The position numbers and the translations under genes are program-made. The notes under the pieces are model-generated. The model saw only the letters and a program-made list of their open reading frames with translations, did not search any database and was not told the DNA's origin. Shown here piece after piece: positions 24,251-39,137 of a stretch of 64,000 nt of DNA. The stretch is from positions 46,439,770 through 46,503,769 of the forward strand of contig NC_085875.1 in assembly GCF_034702125.1 (NCBI RefSeq). The letters are read 5' to 3'. Position 1 is the stretch's first letter; each line of letters starts with the position of its first letter. Source of the DNA: Engraulis encrasicolus. Taxonomy: Eukaryota > Chordata > Actinopteri > Clupeiformes > Engraulidae.

Positions 24251-24599
24251 ACTTCACTAAACGTTTAAACCACTTGTTGAATGACCTCTTGCATAACTCA
24301 ATATGAACGCCAGGTGGTGCTGCTCTCTCATGAAACCAAAACAATCGGCAAGTCAAAGGCGCAACACCAGGGCCAACACCAATGTATGACAGTTTCAGGG
24401 TTAGGGTTGTTTTTACGCAGTCCACGAGGGGAACTTATTTTAAATTGGAACAACAACCTGAAATGATATTACCGAGTTCAAATATCTTTAAGATCTCAAC
24501 TTGACAAGGGCACTACAGCAGGCTATCTTTAAAATAGATCTACACTCCTGTTGGAGTTCGTTCTTTTGCGACACTAAACATCATCTGATAGACTCATCA

Positions 24600-25760
24600 T
24601 CTTAAATAACAAAAATAATTGCTTCGAGATGTAATGAATTACAAACACACTTATTAACGCGATGCGATAGCCTATTATGTTTCTTGCTTGTTACACACTG
24701 AATAGCAATGGATGTAGGATTGCCTGCATTCGAGATATTTAATGTCATTATTTTCATTATAGGCCTACATTGTCTATTTTCAATTTCAAAAAAGGTAAAT
24801 CGGGCTGGAATAAATTAGCCTTTCGTTGGCATCCAGGTGCCTGGCCTAACAGCTGTCAAGGTGATGGATGCTTCAAAGGGTCGTAAATATAGTCGCTTTT
24901 GCCCCTCTCTTGTGAAACCTGCCCTTGCCCCCGAAACACCCATACACACATCGTTAACCCGAGTTCGTCCTCATTACCCCAAGATTCAAGTTACAAGGGG
25001 ATACTCGGCCCCGTCAGAGGTGTTAACCTAAAAAGGACTTTAATGGTGTCAATCCCATAGGTAGATAAAGGTGCCACTCATCAGTTGATCCTTAAACACG
25101 TTACGCGTAATCGGATCCAGACCGTTCTGAACTTGGAAATTGGCGGATAATTTAGCCCTTTTGGTGGGCGATTATAATTGTACATTTTTTAAAAAAAATT
25201 CTATCTCAATATTCAAAATTTCCCTGCAAGTGGAACAATGCCAATGTGGCGAGGACATGGTCTGCAAAGCCGGCGTTCTCCTGAAAAACAAGTTGAGGTG
25301 CAGTTTATTTAGCTTCTGGGTCATAAATCAGGTCAAAACGGGAATGTATTCTCATCGGAGGCGAGACAGAGCCCATAGCCAAACATTTTATGACAGCTAG
25401 GCCCTATATATAAAAACCGGACACAAAGTTAATCTTAGAAATGGGTTGCGGCTTCAGAGCGCATATAGGTTTATAATTTCACTCGAGACCTTCGAAGGTT
25501 TAGTGATCAAAAACCTATATTCTCATTGTTGAGAATGTGAAAAGTCCCACTGGCCTTAATTGGAAATTTCGTTGAGTTGTCCCACATATCCTCGATATCT
25601 GCAATGGCCCATCAAATGTTCAAATTAACAGGGAACGTTTCCAAATTAACCGCGGTGCATCAGAGGCCTACGCGTGACTATCGGGAACAACAAGCGGGTC
25701 GTCAAGCCCTAATTACACCTCAACCGAACTGCAATTCTAATAATAATAGGCCTAACAGCA
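24600..25760. other. intergenic, complex sequence
   Basis: No gene. Non-repetitive AT-rich DNA upstream of pax9; possible regulatory DNA, without a motif cluster I would single out. Confidence 0.4.
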
Positions 25761-25778
25761 ACAACAACAACAAAAACA

Positions 25779-25780
25779 AC

Positions 25781-25820
<40 letters not shown>
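25779..25820. repeat. (AAT)n microsatellite
   Basis: About 13 AAT units after an AAC-rich lead-in. Confidence 0.92.
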
Positions 25821-25821
<1 letters not shown>

Positions 25822-26039
25822 CAATAAATTAGCAGTAATGGGATTGATATAGCCTATTTCCACTCCATTCATCTTGAATTACCCTCTATCTTATTATTCC
25901 ACAAGTCGTACCCTTGCCATCGTTTTCCACTTTGCATTGTTTGTGTTGATTTGTAGTCTAATTTTACCAACTTTTGCTTTAGGCTACTTAAAACATTCAC
26001 CTTGAGTAAGTTCTTGGGTTTGGTTAGAGAGGAGGCCGG

Positions 26040-26360
26040 GCAGTGGTTAAATAACTGATGTTTCCAGGGTAATTACCATGAGATGGGTTGAATTAGAAAA
26101 ATATCGAGGCATAACTTCTATTTTAATCTAGTCCGATGGCCTCTCGTTTATGATATAATGCAAATCCTACCACAGCGCGCCTACCGCAGCCGACCATCGG
26201 CGTTGCATCAGGATGCTGAAATTTCATGTCAAAGCAAATTAATCGCGCGGCTGTCATTTATTTCATAGCGTGTGCATCGGACGGTGCCGAAATGTAGCTA
26301 CAAACGCACAGACGTGAAAGGCACGGTTCCTTGGAGGAATTGGGTTTGGCAGTTTAAGGA
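26040..26360. promoter_or_regulatory. candidate enhancer between nkx2.9 and pax9
   Basis: Complex, repeat-free sequence with GGTAATTACC near 26070, a POU octamer ATGCAAAT at 26158-26165 and AAATTAATCG near 26236. Candidate only. Confidence 0.35.
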
Positions 26361-29300
26361 AGAGCTTAATCACACTTTGTTGACCTGTCAGACATCCCTC
26401 CCTCTGCAATCAGCAATCGATTCCCCGAACTAACCTCTCCCTGCTGATTGGAACATGGTCTTTTTCGTCTTTCATTTAATCTAAGGCGAAACATACTACC
26501 TATATCTAAATGTAGACTGCGTGGCATTTTCTCTGAATTAACTGGGCCATTTGTATTTCGAAACAATTGGATCGTGATTGGCATTTTCCTGAAACTAATA
26601 GTCTATTCGTTTGATTTTCTCTAATCTGGCGTCAGTTGTCTGCTCCAGCGCCAGATGTCGGGTGTCAAAGTTTAATATCAATCTCTGAGCAATGACTAAA
26701 AAACATGTTTTCTGGCTAAACTCTCGTGGCTCATATCGGGTGCAAATAAACATGATTCCCTGTAGCCTATTATACTTCCGTTAAAAGTTAAAATAGTGCG
26801 TAATTTCAGAAGAAAGAAAAACTTAAGTAACAATTTGTGGTGGGAAAGCTGCATAAGCTTGTTGCAATTTAGTCTGAACGCTTAGCATTTGCAGGATAAT
26901 ACGAGTTGAATATCCAGACCTCACCCACCTAAAGAGACTAGAGAGAATGCATGAGCCGTGAATGCATCGCCCTATCTTCGGCCGTGACCTTGAGACCTGC
27001 CAGTGTAAACAAAACGCTTCCACATACGGTTGACTTTCCCTCCACTAACGCGTCGAGGACATCTCCAAAGCAGATGTTAGAAGACACGGTCTGGAGAGTG
27101 GGTACAGGCGTGTTATCCCCGAGCATCATCCAGGACCACAAAATAATAAGCAATATGCAGGTAGGCTATGGAGCCGTTCTTATGCCGGTGTGGTCACCCA
27201 ATTGGTGTTTAGTCTTTTTATACAGCTGTGGAGAAAGTATGACTTAAGACTATTTTTCAAGAGGATTAGTAGGCCTAGAGCATAACATTTATTCCACAGT
27301 GTGGGATACAGCATCTCCACACACACACACACACACTGTGTCAGTCTCGCGCGCATTATGTCACGTTTTTGGTTCGAATGTAGGCTGACAGGCTTTATGT
27401 ATTTTCCAACTGTGCCAAAGGTAAAGGACGGTGAAGTACCTGTAGGTAACCTTTTTAACACCTAGCTCTCCATGAAATGTGGCATCTGTAATGAAAGGTG
27501 ACGAGTGGCGGCCCACCAGCTGGTACGTGTGTCAATCAACCTCACAAGAAGTCGCTCCGTCCTCTCTACTCGTCTCCTGATGGATGACAGAGAAAACAGA
27601 GAGGGATAACACACACAGAGAGGAAGAAGAAGGAGAAAAAGATGTCGGAGTTTGACGAATAGCAGAAATAGAAAAACACCTAAAAGCAATAAAACATTTC
27701 CGCATGCCCTGTGTCATTTTAAGTGCAACTTTTCCATATGCGTTTAAGGCCATCAGAGAAATTCCGTAGCTCGTAAGAGATGGAAGTCCATTAGCTTAAA
27801 ATGATCAAATGACAACAAAATGGTCTACTCATTAACACCCCCTCCTTTCGCTCTGATTAGGCTAATCACAAATATTTTGGATTCCTGTTATCGGAAAGGC
27901 TGGCAATTAAATAACCTCTAATGTATCTTAATGGCACGCGACGCATTCCAGAGTGATTGCTAAGAGGGAATGTTGAGTTCAGCAATTGTAGGCCTACATG
28001 ACGGCACATTTTGCATTTCATTGAGGCTTTACACAATCTTCTGCACAGTCAAATTATTCCAGTAGCCTACCTGTGTCTTATGCGTGATAAAAAAAAAGTA
28101 TTATTGAGCTTATGCATAATTATCCGTCTAGCATGAGTGCTTCAGCTGCAACAAAAGAGAGAAGCGGTGCGACAATGAGAGGGGAGGCGGCCTGCACCTT
28201 ACCTGTGCGACTGATGCCTGGTGACACGCGGAGACGCCATCAGTGCACGAAGTCTGTTGCCATGGAGATCCATCTCATTTCACGTGCCATCACCAGAACA
28301 CCTCCACCTTATTCTGGCGGGAATCACAGGCTACCTTGGATCTGCCATGTTGTAAATCTTAGATAAAGGGACGACATATTCTGTGTTGGGAAGTCTGGCG
28401 TCTAACAGGAAGGAATAGTTCGTGAAATGCGGATTATTTTCCTTAAATGAACAACGTGTAAACTACTGTCTATCATCTATCAAACCACTTTGTGCCGAGT
28501 TTAGTTTCAGGTAAGAGGAATCCTAATTGTGCGTCAATGAGTGATTGGCCATAGAAGTCTACTTCACTTGTTTACATAGGCTAGGCGCAGATACCCACAT
28601 GGGTTCTGCATGATAACACACGTACACAGCCTTCATACACACTGTCTACACTGCGGAAAATCGGCCGAACATATGTGTTGTTTACTTTTTCTTAAAGCCA
28701 CAGTGAGGTGCAAAGCTTTAGTGTGCAGTCTGTGCCGCGTATAGCCTATCAGAAAGAAATGTGTAACAATAGCTCATGTTGTGAATACTCAAATGCGAGA
28801 TTTATTTAATTTATGTAGGCTAAATTGCCATATAGCCTAGGCCTAATAATGTTTTGTGTGTCAAAATGCAAATTGCTTTAACTCTAAGAGATCCATCGCA
28901 TTTTGTATAAAAATGTTGCTGTAAAATACAAGACTTCACTGTTTAGGAATTAAACACGGGTTAATGAGCTGATAAGGAAAAGTACACCAACCCAAATTGA
29001 CCAAGACGAAATGAGGGCCTGGTGCGTCGGACCAAAGGTGATTAGACGTCATTGAGGATTAACCACAGTACTGTTAATAAGAGGACATTACCGGTATACT
29101 ACTACTACTAGCCTACTAGTAATAATAACAATAATAATAAATAGTAATAAAGCATTTTTAAAATAATTATCTGGAATGCTGAATTAATATTAGCATACAA
29201 AACGAACACCCACATCTCATTTCGAATAATAATGATTATTAATAGCCTATTATTTTAAAATAATCTGCTTGGGTAGCCCGAAGGCCTACTTACGTGATCG

Positions 29301-29439
29301 TAAGAATAATACTTAACTTGTATATAAAATAAGACATTAATGTTCAATCTGTTTGCATTCTTGTTACATTTGGATGTCTTCTGTGCAGTAAGTTAAAATG
29401 TGCGGGGCAAAGCAAAAGAGATGGTGAACGCTACATTCC

Positions 29440-29770
29440 TCTCTCCACCTCATTGGCGTGCACGTTCGCCTGTCTTTCAATGCTTAATTAACATAGCAGA
29501 TTTATGTTCTCTTGCGCCGAGACAAGGAAAACCCCTTTTCGTCGGAGCTTAACTTAAAACTGGCGAAACACATACTCAAAAAATGGGGAAGACGGGTGCT
29601 CTAATTATCAGACCTCCTCCGGCCACGCGTCTCTGGAGACGGCAAGCGCACGGTTTGCCGCGCGGCCCTCGCCCGGCCAAGGTTTAAATCACTGCGACCG
29701 GTTATTTATGCCGAGGTAGCCCCTTGCTTGCACTGACCACCAACGGAGTGAAGGGGAGAGCACCGAGGAG
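29440..29770. promoter_or_regulatory. candidate enhancer about 1.8 kb upstream of pax9
   Basis: TTAATTAA at 29484-29491 and TAATTA at 29602-29607 lie beside a GC-rich segment (29610-29690) and GGTTATTTATGCC near 29700. The block is unusually complex and repeat-free for this window. It lies at the pax9-proximal end of the divergent interval. Confidence 0.4.
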
Positions 29771-31189
29771 AGATCTGGATCATGCTCGGTTGGCTAAACG
29801 GCCAGTTGCTTCCGAAAAGTCAGTTCCCCATATCTCTCTTTCGGGTGTGAAGGAATATTTAATGCCAGCGTTTTGTGGTATTATTTTGACGCAGTGAAGA
29901 TTGTGCGTAATTCCTAACATGATGTTCTATTTCCAGAGTGAGAGTCACCAGGCCATATAGGAAACGTCGGATTTTTGTGGTGGTGCTTGCTTTCAGCTCT
30001 GAGCAACGCGCAGAAATAACAGCGTGACGTAGCATCACCATCCTGAAATGTATTTACTGTCTGATGTGCAAACTATAGCCTGCACAAAGTACACCGACGG
30101 CGCAATGGCCATCGTTTGGTGTAAGTTTCCTAATTGCAAAGCGAAGTGTCTTTCTAGAGTTCTGAAGTATGTAGGTTGCTGGTCACATCAACAGTTCCAA
30201 CAGACCCAAGGATAGGCCTACTTGAGGAGAGACTTGGCGGCAAAGAAATACCGTACAGTCAAGAGCATGAACAAATATTAGAGAAAGAGCTGAGAGAGAG
30301 AGCTGAGAGAGCTTCGACCAAAAGTAGAACAGGCGATTAGTCACTTTGATCACATTGTCAGCAAGTCGCATCAGGACACTAGGCCTATGTGTTGATTTGG
30401 CAGTATTGAAGAAATTAGAGATTATCATTCTAGTCTGCCAGGTCTGTACAGATGCTGCACTCCCGAGATGAAATGGCTATGATGATCACGAGGCAGAACA
30501 TTACTGATAGTACAATACGCTCTCTTGACTTTCAGTTTCTATATCGGTCAAATAGGATTAGGCTATGAAAGGTGATATTTGTGACGGGTTATGGTTTCTT
30601 TCCTTGACCGATGTGGCTTTATTTCGTACAATAACCGATGCTTTGCCCTGGTCTTGCCAAGCTTTGTATTTTCCTAAAACGCAATGCTGGTAGTGATGGC
30701 TTTAAATGTTATGTGTGGCCCACATACATTTAAATGTAATATTTTGCAGTTTTAAGATGTCGAACATAGCATCTTGTATTCATGAACTCAAAATGAAACG
30801 ACTTTTCCACCATATCAAAGCCATTTTATTGCCCTGTTTATGCTGTTTTAATGAGTCATGTCGTGGACATTGGGGACAATTTGGCTTAACAAAAACATTT
30901 GCATCAATAGGCTAGTAATAAACAGGTCCAAGCTACAAAATTGTTTTCATAATTTTACCCATTTTGTACAATGTGGGTTCAAATCAGTATGTGCAAAATA
31001 TTAAGAGTTAGTTTCAACTTGACAGGCTACACTATAGCCTATCTAAAGAGTTCATTACCACCATGTATTTTATTCTGTATGCTTGTGAGAATTGTAGGCT
31101 ATATGAACTTACCATTCTGTAAACCAATTCGATTCGAATGTGGATAACAAGGCTCTTCACATGACAAAGAGGGTGACATGCAAGCCCCT

Positions 31190-31503
31190 GCCACTACATG
31201 TCATGTCAAACAGCGTGGCCAATAGGAAAGCTCGGTGGTGAGACGCCACGACCTGATTGGAGGGCTGTCGCTCACAGTGGAGAAAAGTTTTGAAAGTCCG
31301 TCCCATGATGAGTGGGCTGAAATGTAAGGCAGTTCTCCTTGCCACCAGGAAACAGAAGCAGAATTTCCCCCTATCGTAACTATTGCTTTCGCACGAAGCA
31401 AATCTTTCACTCGATTGGACATCAGAGACTGGCAAAACTGGACTCGGCCTTGGTCAGGGGTCCTAATTCCGACATTTGTCTAATTGCGGGAGGACTCAAC
31501 GCA
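31190..31503 (+). promoter_or_regulatory. pax9: pax9 proximal promoter / 5' UTR
   Basis: Three CCAAT-type boxes lie within 300 bp of the start codon: CCAAT at 31219-31223 and ATTGG at 31256-31260 and 31414-31418. No convincing TATA box. The exact start site cannot be set from sequence. Confidence 0.45.
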
Positions 31504-31507
31504 ATGG
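31504..31507 (+). CDS. pax9: pax9 exon 1 coding part (ATG G)
   Basis: Only four coding bases before the donor G|GTGAGT at 31508. The following exon starts AG, completing Glu2. The same tiny coding start is used by mammalian PAX9. Intron 1 is 509 bp. Confidence 0.88.
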
Positions 31508-32744
31508 GTGAGTAGAACGCCTCAGCATGCTCTGTTGTTTTAGATGTAACGCAGTGTAGCCTACTGTTAACTTAGATCGCTTTTGCATCATTTTGGCACG
31601 CGCGCATTATAACTAAGGTATAGCCCATTTAATGCAAAACTATTAGGTCATCGATATACGTTTCCGACTGCGGGGGAAATTGCATTTCCCCCCTTACAAA
31701 CGCGATTTCAGGTGATTTATGAACGCGAGACGCTATAACCAACGATGCGTAATTTAGCAATCCTAATCGATTTGGTAAGTTTTGGGTATTGTAAAATGTA
31801 ACCATAATTCACTGATGGTAAATAATTTGATGAGTTGAGGTGCGTAATTCATCTGTGAACTATATGAAATACATCTCGACTTTCGAGAACGTACAGCCTG
31901 GTAGGCTATTGACAGACAGCTTATAGTGTATGGGAGGAATCAATCAAACAAAACCATATAGGCTTGTGTTCCCTTCCACTCAGAATTTACTTTTCTGTAT
32001 GTCTCCGATTCTCCAGAGCCAGCCTTCGGGGAGGTGAACCAGCTAGGCGGCGTTTTTGTCAACGGAAGACCGCTACCTAACGCTATACGGCTGCGGATCG
32101 TGGAGCTTGCCCAGTTGGGTATCAGGCCTTGTGATATCAGCAGACAACTCCGGGTATCCCATGGCTGCGTTAGCAAGATCCTGGCCCGGTACAACGAGAC
32201 TGGCTCCATCCTTCCCGGAGCAATCGGAGGCAGCAAGCCGAGGGTCACCACACCAACTGTCGTTAAACACATTCGGACTTACAAGCAAAGAGACCCGGGT
32301 ATTTTCGCCTGGGAGATCCGGGACAGACTCTTGGCTGATGGGGTGTGCGATAAATTCAACCTTCCTTCGGTGAGCTCCATCAGTCGGATTCTCCGCAACA
32401 AAATAGGGAACCTATCTCAACAAAGCCAGTATGAGTCGAGTAAACAAACGCCTCATCCCCAAACACAACCGACATTATCATACAACCATATCTACTCATA
32501 TCCAACCCCCATCGCAGCCACGGGGACCAAAGTACCAACACCCCCAGGAATGCCAACTCTGCCCGGACACATGGCAATGCACAGGATATGGCCGTCATCT
32601 CATTCTGTCACAGACATACTTGGCATTCGGTCCATAACGGAACAACAGAGTAAGCATTTATTATCTGTTTATAAACAAGTATATGACGGAGAAAGGCCTC
32701 ACTTCTTTTACTGACTTCAGTGGGTAGCCAAAGAAGCGGTGGCA

Positions 32745-32779
<35 letters not shown>

Positions 32780-35512
32780 AGTGTGCCAAGACGTTTTTGC
32801 TTGTAGTTGACGGCTATAGGTTGTATTTTAGCTGTCTATAGCTGCTCATTAATATTAGGCTCGTTGTTTGGTGTGATTTATCAGAAATGCTTAGGTCTGT
32901 ACTCGGCATATAGCTAGCATAGCCTATATCAAGAGCTTTTGCACCCAACCGTGAACGTCAAAGTCAAGGGCGTTTTCTCCCCCATCAAAACATACACTGG
33001 GTCTAAGCACAGCTCTTGGAAAGGAGTATTTATGTCGCCTTCTTGTTGCACTCCTGAAGCCGAAGGGATCATTGTTGTGGTGGGCCTACTGTAGTTTGAG
33101 GCTATTGCATTAAAACATATGGTTCGAGGCTCACAGTGATAATTAAGAAGCGGATGTGGCATATTAGTTGGATAACGAAGGGTCGGCTCAGCGGAGAGGA
33201 GATGAACTGAAATCAAAATGAGGTGTTTCAAAGCCCTTACCAAAGCCAGCCATATTCGAACTTGGCTTCCCCTTCAAAAGTGAGTAGCTTTCACACGCTT
33301 CAGACAGCCATGTTTGATGAGGGGGCAGCAAAAACAGGGAGACGTTATACTCATTATTTTCTTCTCCGGTCTTTGGTTGAACTTGTAAGCCTTGATCTTA
33401 AAAAGCATTACAAATCTTTGACTGTACCGTGGGCGCAAAACATCGAGTTGGTTAAGTTACGCGTGTTATATTTCATACTTCTAGTATCCTCACCACCTAT
33501 TCTAAACGTCTTTTTTGAACTTTTGTATAGGCTACTCGCTTTTGTTTGCTTTAGGTCTGTAGATCCACAGTCATTCAGCGGCTGTACAGGCCCATTGCTC
33601 GTCTCAGCTGCCAGATTTCGCCGTGCAGTAACATGCTCGTTTCAATAGACAGGGAGGCCACAGTCATTCCATGTTTCAACTTAACCCAATCTAAACAACA
33701 TCACTTTAGCCCTCTTTTTTGAAAAGCCACGGCGAGATTCGTACAGAATAAGAAAATCTTAGCGGGGAACATGTTCTGAGAGGGGTCTTTATAAACAATT
33801 TATGCATTTCTAAATTATTAACAGATGTCTGCAGTAGGTTTTGAAAGCCGAAATAAAGTACAATGTACACGCGATGGCGCGAGTCCTTGCAGCTTTTGCA
33901 ATGACTTCACCATTTCTGAGTCCTTTGGGGAAAAAAGAAATAAATAAGTTTAATACAAATGGCGATTGAATCGGACAATTCAACACAAGTATGACAGACA
34001 GGATAACAATAACAGGCAATTACATAATTAACCCAACATGTTTCCTAAACTGATCGAAGTCATTTAATGCTAGAATAGCCCAAGGTGGTCAGCTCTTTGA
34101 AATCTCTCTCTTTCTCCCTAGCACATTCTGTCTGAAACACACACAATCTCGTTCCCTCTGTCACTCTTTTGTCGTGCTTTCTGTCCAACGCACGCGAACG
34201 CACTGGACCATTTCATTGACGTCTGCGTCAAAACTTCACAGCAGTAGTATTTTTTTTCTTTTGAAGCAGATGACTTTGTTGCGTATGGTAGGCCTATCAT
34301 TCTATAATAAACACAAAACTCTAAATTATACACGAGAAACTCGGTATTTTACACCTAGATAATGTATTATTTTTTTCCCTAAAGCGTCAAAAGACTTTTC
34401 TGAAGGGTGAAAACATCATACACTACAGAGGGCCTTCTCATGTTACAACACTGGTGGGCTTGCTTTTTCAATTTCAGTCTTAGGGACCGTGTATAATATA
34501 ATATCCATCACGCTCAAAAGGGGAAACGGTTAGAGAAAATCTAATTTGTTTCCCACAGGAAGAAGTCGGGTAAATGTTCTTGGTCATTACAGGAAAGAAT
34601 CGTCTTACTGCATTCCACTGTCCAGCGCAGCGTGCTTTTTTGATCAGCATCGCCAGGCATACACACATAGGCTACACATTTTCTTTCATACACACAGAGA
34701 CATTTAGGCACAGCCTGTATATATGCATTCGCATGGTCTTCTCTCCTTATAGTTTTCTCTGACAGAAAACTATATAGCATCACGCTTTTTACTTAGTATT
34801 TTTCCCCAAAAGAGAACGCTATTCGCACAACGTTATCATTTTTTTCCTGCGGGTAAAAAAAGATAGGTCCGCATAACCAACGACACTTGATGCCTATTAA
34901 TATTCAAGTGTGTTCCATTATTTTTTGTAAACAATCCATACATAACATGCTTAAAGGAATTGCAACTAAATCGAAGCCAGTCTTCTGGATAATCCAGAAC
35001 AGTCTATTGTTTTGACGCATGAGCCTTCTGAAGGTATGGTCACTTCTGCACAGCTCTTGTCCCTCCTTTCCTGACTTTCCCCTCTCTCTCTTCCCTGTTT
35101 TTTGTTTGTTTTGCTCCCAGTAAGTGACAGTCCTTCGTTTCCCAGCGCCAAACTAGAGGAATGGAACACTATAAACAGGAGTAATTTTCCGCCAAGCAAC
35201 GCTCTACTAGTCAATGGAGTGGATAAGGCCCACTTAGACTCCGAATTCACACAGGTAAAATGTAAGAGATCACATCATCTTGACTCAGTTGACCCCTCCC
35301 CTTTTTACGTTTTTTCCTCTCCAAGTTTTGTATAGAAAGCCAACATGTTCTGTGGTGATTTCCTTTTGTTTGCACTCCTGTTTTGACCTTCCAGTAGGCC
35401 CGAGAAATTAACAAGTGACCGTGACAGATTCTGAAGATAGTTTGTCGGACCGCGTCTTACTGCTCCGGATGTTCCATTGATCACGCAGTCCGTCAAAAGT
35501 AGCATGTCATCG

Positions 35513-35582
<70 letters not shown>

Positions 35583-38500
35583 CGCGCGCGTGTGTGTGTC
35601 TGAGAACGCGCGCGCATACGAGCTTTGTAGTGCACGCGCGTAAGAGTGAGCTGTAGTTCTAACCATTTGGCTACCCTCAAGGAGTAAGGCCTTTGGATCA
35701 TCCTTTTTCATGTTTCGGACAGATTTAATATTAGAAAAATCTAAGCCTACATAAGTGAACCCTGATGTTGTACAAAATTCAGAGTAGGCCTATTTGGGCC
35801 GTAGCCCATATTTTCTTCGTTTTGTTCAAGAGCATAATCGTGAGGCAAAACGATTTTTAAAAGACGGCCCACTAATTTAAATTTTATGCCACACAATTAA
35901 GAGATTATGATGGCCCATATCTTTTATTGTTTGCACGTGAGTCACATCCTTGGCGATCCGAGAGAGTCGTCTTAGATATTGTAGAAAAGATTTCGCGAAA
36001 AAAGACAAATGCATTAACCGGATTTGCAATTGAAAAAAAAAAGAAATCAAGCAAGAAGTAGGCTAGGCCCCACACGAACGTCGGGACATTTCAGCAATTG
36101 AATTGTAAATTGCACTGCCAATGAACGTTGTTTTTTTTTTTTTTTTTTTTTTTTTAATAGTCATTTTCATTTTTTTTGTTTGTCGCTGCGAGAACCAGAC
36201 ACTGACCATCTGAAATCCAAACATTTTAATGGCAATTTCGCCTCCTATAGACCTATTAATTTGGCTGTCAACTATTTAATTGATTATTATAACGCATAGG
36301 CCTATCTTACCAATTGGCCAGTAGGCCTGTGGTTTACATATTGATCACTGTCGCGGGGGAGAAATAAATTATTTATTGCTCAGCTCTCCCATCGTGTTCC
36401 TAGTAGGCCTACATAACTTGAACATGCCATGATGGTGGTATTTTGGGTGGACTGTATCTGAGTTGTGTTCGCAATCTGTACACGTAGAATGACTCCCATT
36501 TTTTACTGAAATAGAGCTGTAGGCTGTTTAGGCCATAGCATACTGTTCACGATGATGTTTTTCCTGATTGTTATGTACAGTGTATAGGCCTGATATTGGC
36601 CTATGCACCAATGGTCATCTTGTAGGCCTAGTAAGATATTTGACAAAATACTGGGCCTTTATTATTGTAGCCTATTTCTGTCAGAAATGAAAAGAACGTA
36701 GGCCTATGTCATGCATGTTGTATTTAATGCAAATATTATAAAACGCACTAAGAGCTGAGGCTTCGACAATTTACCGTTGTTGTCTTTATGTGTAAAAATA
36801 ATAATAAAAAAATGAAAACGGTGGAATGTTTTTGGCCTGTTCGAAATATTATGCCATAATTATTTTCATCTTAAATCGTTGACGAAAAAAACCTGGCACG
36901 TTTCATTATCTGGGGAATATTCTAGTTAAATTTAACGCAGCTCTTATGCCTACCTGATCACGTTTCTGCAAGTTTTAAGCGACCTTCACAGAAATGTCAA
37001 ATAGGCCTTGTTAATAGACAAGTAAACATTACACAATGTTTGCTGATGGAAAGTTGTCAGTTTACACGGATAATTGATCAGCAATATGTGTGTGTGCGTC
37101 TGTGCGCGCACGCGTGTCTTTTCTGCAAAACGTGAGTGTGAAAAAATGTTTGTGTTTTGTTTTCGTTGTTGCTCTTGGATGACACGGAGCGTGCAATCAG
37201 AGGACTCCTTGCGCAACACATGTAGGAGTCTGGTTGTGGCGTAAAGGCGATAGATTGGGTGATGAGGCCACGGCCAAACACCGTCTTGGCGGTCGTTTCA
37301 TTCCAAACGGTCAGTCAGAGAAGGGTGGAGTAGGCTACCACCGGCGATTTCGGCTGGTGCGTCTCATACATTACGCATGGAAGTGTCGTGACTCTAGTCG
37401 GCTACTCCACGGAACAGAGGGATCTTGATCTCCGTCAGCAGTTGCCAGGGCTTGTAACAGATGCCGACTTTAAGCACACGCTAATCCTTCATAGTGGGAT
37501 GTTTGGGGAAATCAAAGTGTATTAATACCAGTCTTCAACACAAACACAAGACACAAGGCCAGACGACCTTTCAAATATTGGGTTGACCTCGGCAAGACTT
37601 TTTTTCTTTAACGCATACAGTAAACATCGATTTGCTTGGTCTTGTTATATTATTACAAATAGGCTGTGATATAAAACTCTTACACTGAGCACACTGTTGG
37701 TCTACTGTATGAGTTAAGAGTAGGCCTAAGCGAAATATTGGCTAGCCATGAACTTGGTTAGAAATGGGAATTGAGTATAGGCCTCACTCCTCAAAATCAA
37801 CATCATGGCAGAGAGTTTAAATCGTTTAACTCGTATCATACTTCCATTTTAGGCTGAAGCGAGCCACACCAAATGGCGTTTAAATAAGTCAGGAGTATCG
37901 CCACTTCACCCTACAATTCATCAACGTAAAACCGTTGAACGGTGTTACCGCAGAAAATGAGAATAACCATCCTTCTTTCACCACAAAGCTGAAGGCCAAA
38001 ATGACAGCTCTTTTCTGACGAAGGGCAGTTAGAACAAATATTATATCGCTGTTATGCGAGCCAAAGCAAACCCATGAGAACCAAGTTGCGCATGCCGTCG
38101 GGCGCATCTTTGGTAACTTGGAGACCCGCAGGTGGACAACCATGCTTCACTTCGGCTTGCCATGCGGGCTTTAGAATGTGTTAAAATAAACAACGTGACT
38201 TGCTGTCAGATTACTCAGAAAATATGGAATATCTCCTTTCGCCAAAGGGGAGGTTAAAGAGTGTCTATCCGTACACAATAGAAGACCATAGGCCTAATTC
38301 TATGGCGCATCAGATGCAGCATCACCTCAGCAATGCGTGTCGTGTTGCTTTGACCTCACTGGTTTACTTGTGAGTTGGCTATGAAGGAGTCCTCATATGA
38401 ACTATTATGACATGCTTGCTCAGACGGACATTAATGAATATGCCGTTGTATCTGCGAAAGCTATAGAAAGAGTCACTATTTAAAATGTTCAAGGTCATGT

Positions 38501-39099
38501 GAGATTTAAGAAGGAATGGTTAAGAATCATTACTGTAATGATTAAGATTTTTTTTTTCAATGAGCACTGATAAATAAGTGAAATATGAGACCTCCATGTA
38601 AAAATGGGATATTGATTCTCCTCAGTTGTGTATGACAGCTCTCTATCACAGGAGTGCTTTGTTTCAGATAAGAGTATGCTTTATGTCACAAATCTTTTTC
38701 TAGTTGTGCAAAATATCCATGCAAACAATATGCCTCATATAATATTATTTTGCCAACTCCGCATGAAGAAATGCAGTGAGAACACTCTGGGACAATTAGT
38801 CCAGAATTATGAACATGGCATTATGTTTGCACTTTTTTTCGGAAGCCGTAATTGGTAAATGGAAAACAACCAAATTGCTTAACCATGCTGCATTTAATAA
38901 TAACCTAATAATTCAATTGGAGTTAAACATAGCACATTTAAAAATCATTCCATGGCTGTGCTCAATTTGGCATTTAAAGTGTCAAAATTCACCAAGTTTC
39001 CAAATCATTTGGCAGATGCTTGATATACCAAGCACACACAAGTGTGTTCACACACACACACACACACACTTGCATACAAGTGTTCACACACACAGGTAC

Positions 39100-39137
<38 letters not shown>

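Noticed and set aside
32650..32714. Continuation of the pax9 exon 2 ORF (14 codons after the donor)
   Set aside because: A consensus donor at 32650 and a matching exon 3 give the family sequence; the continuation is intronic.
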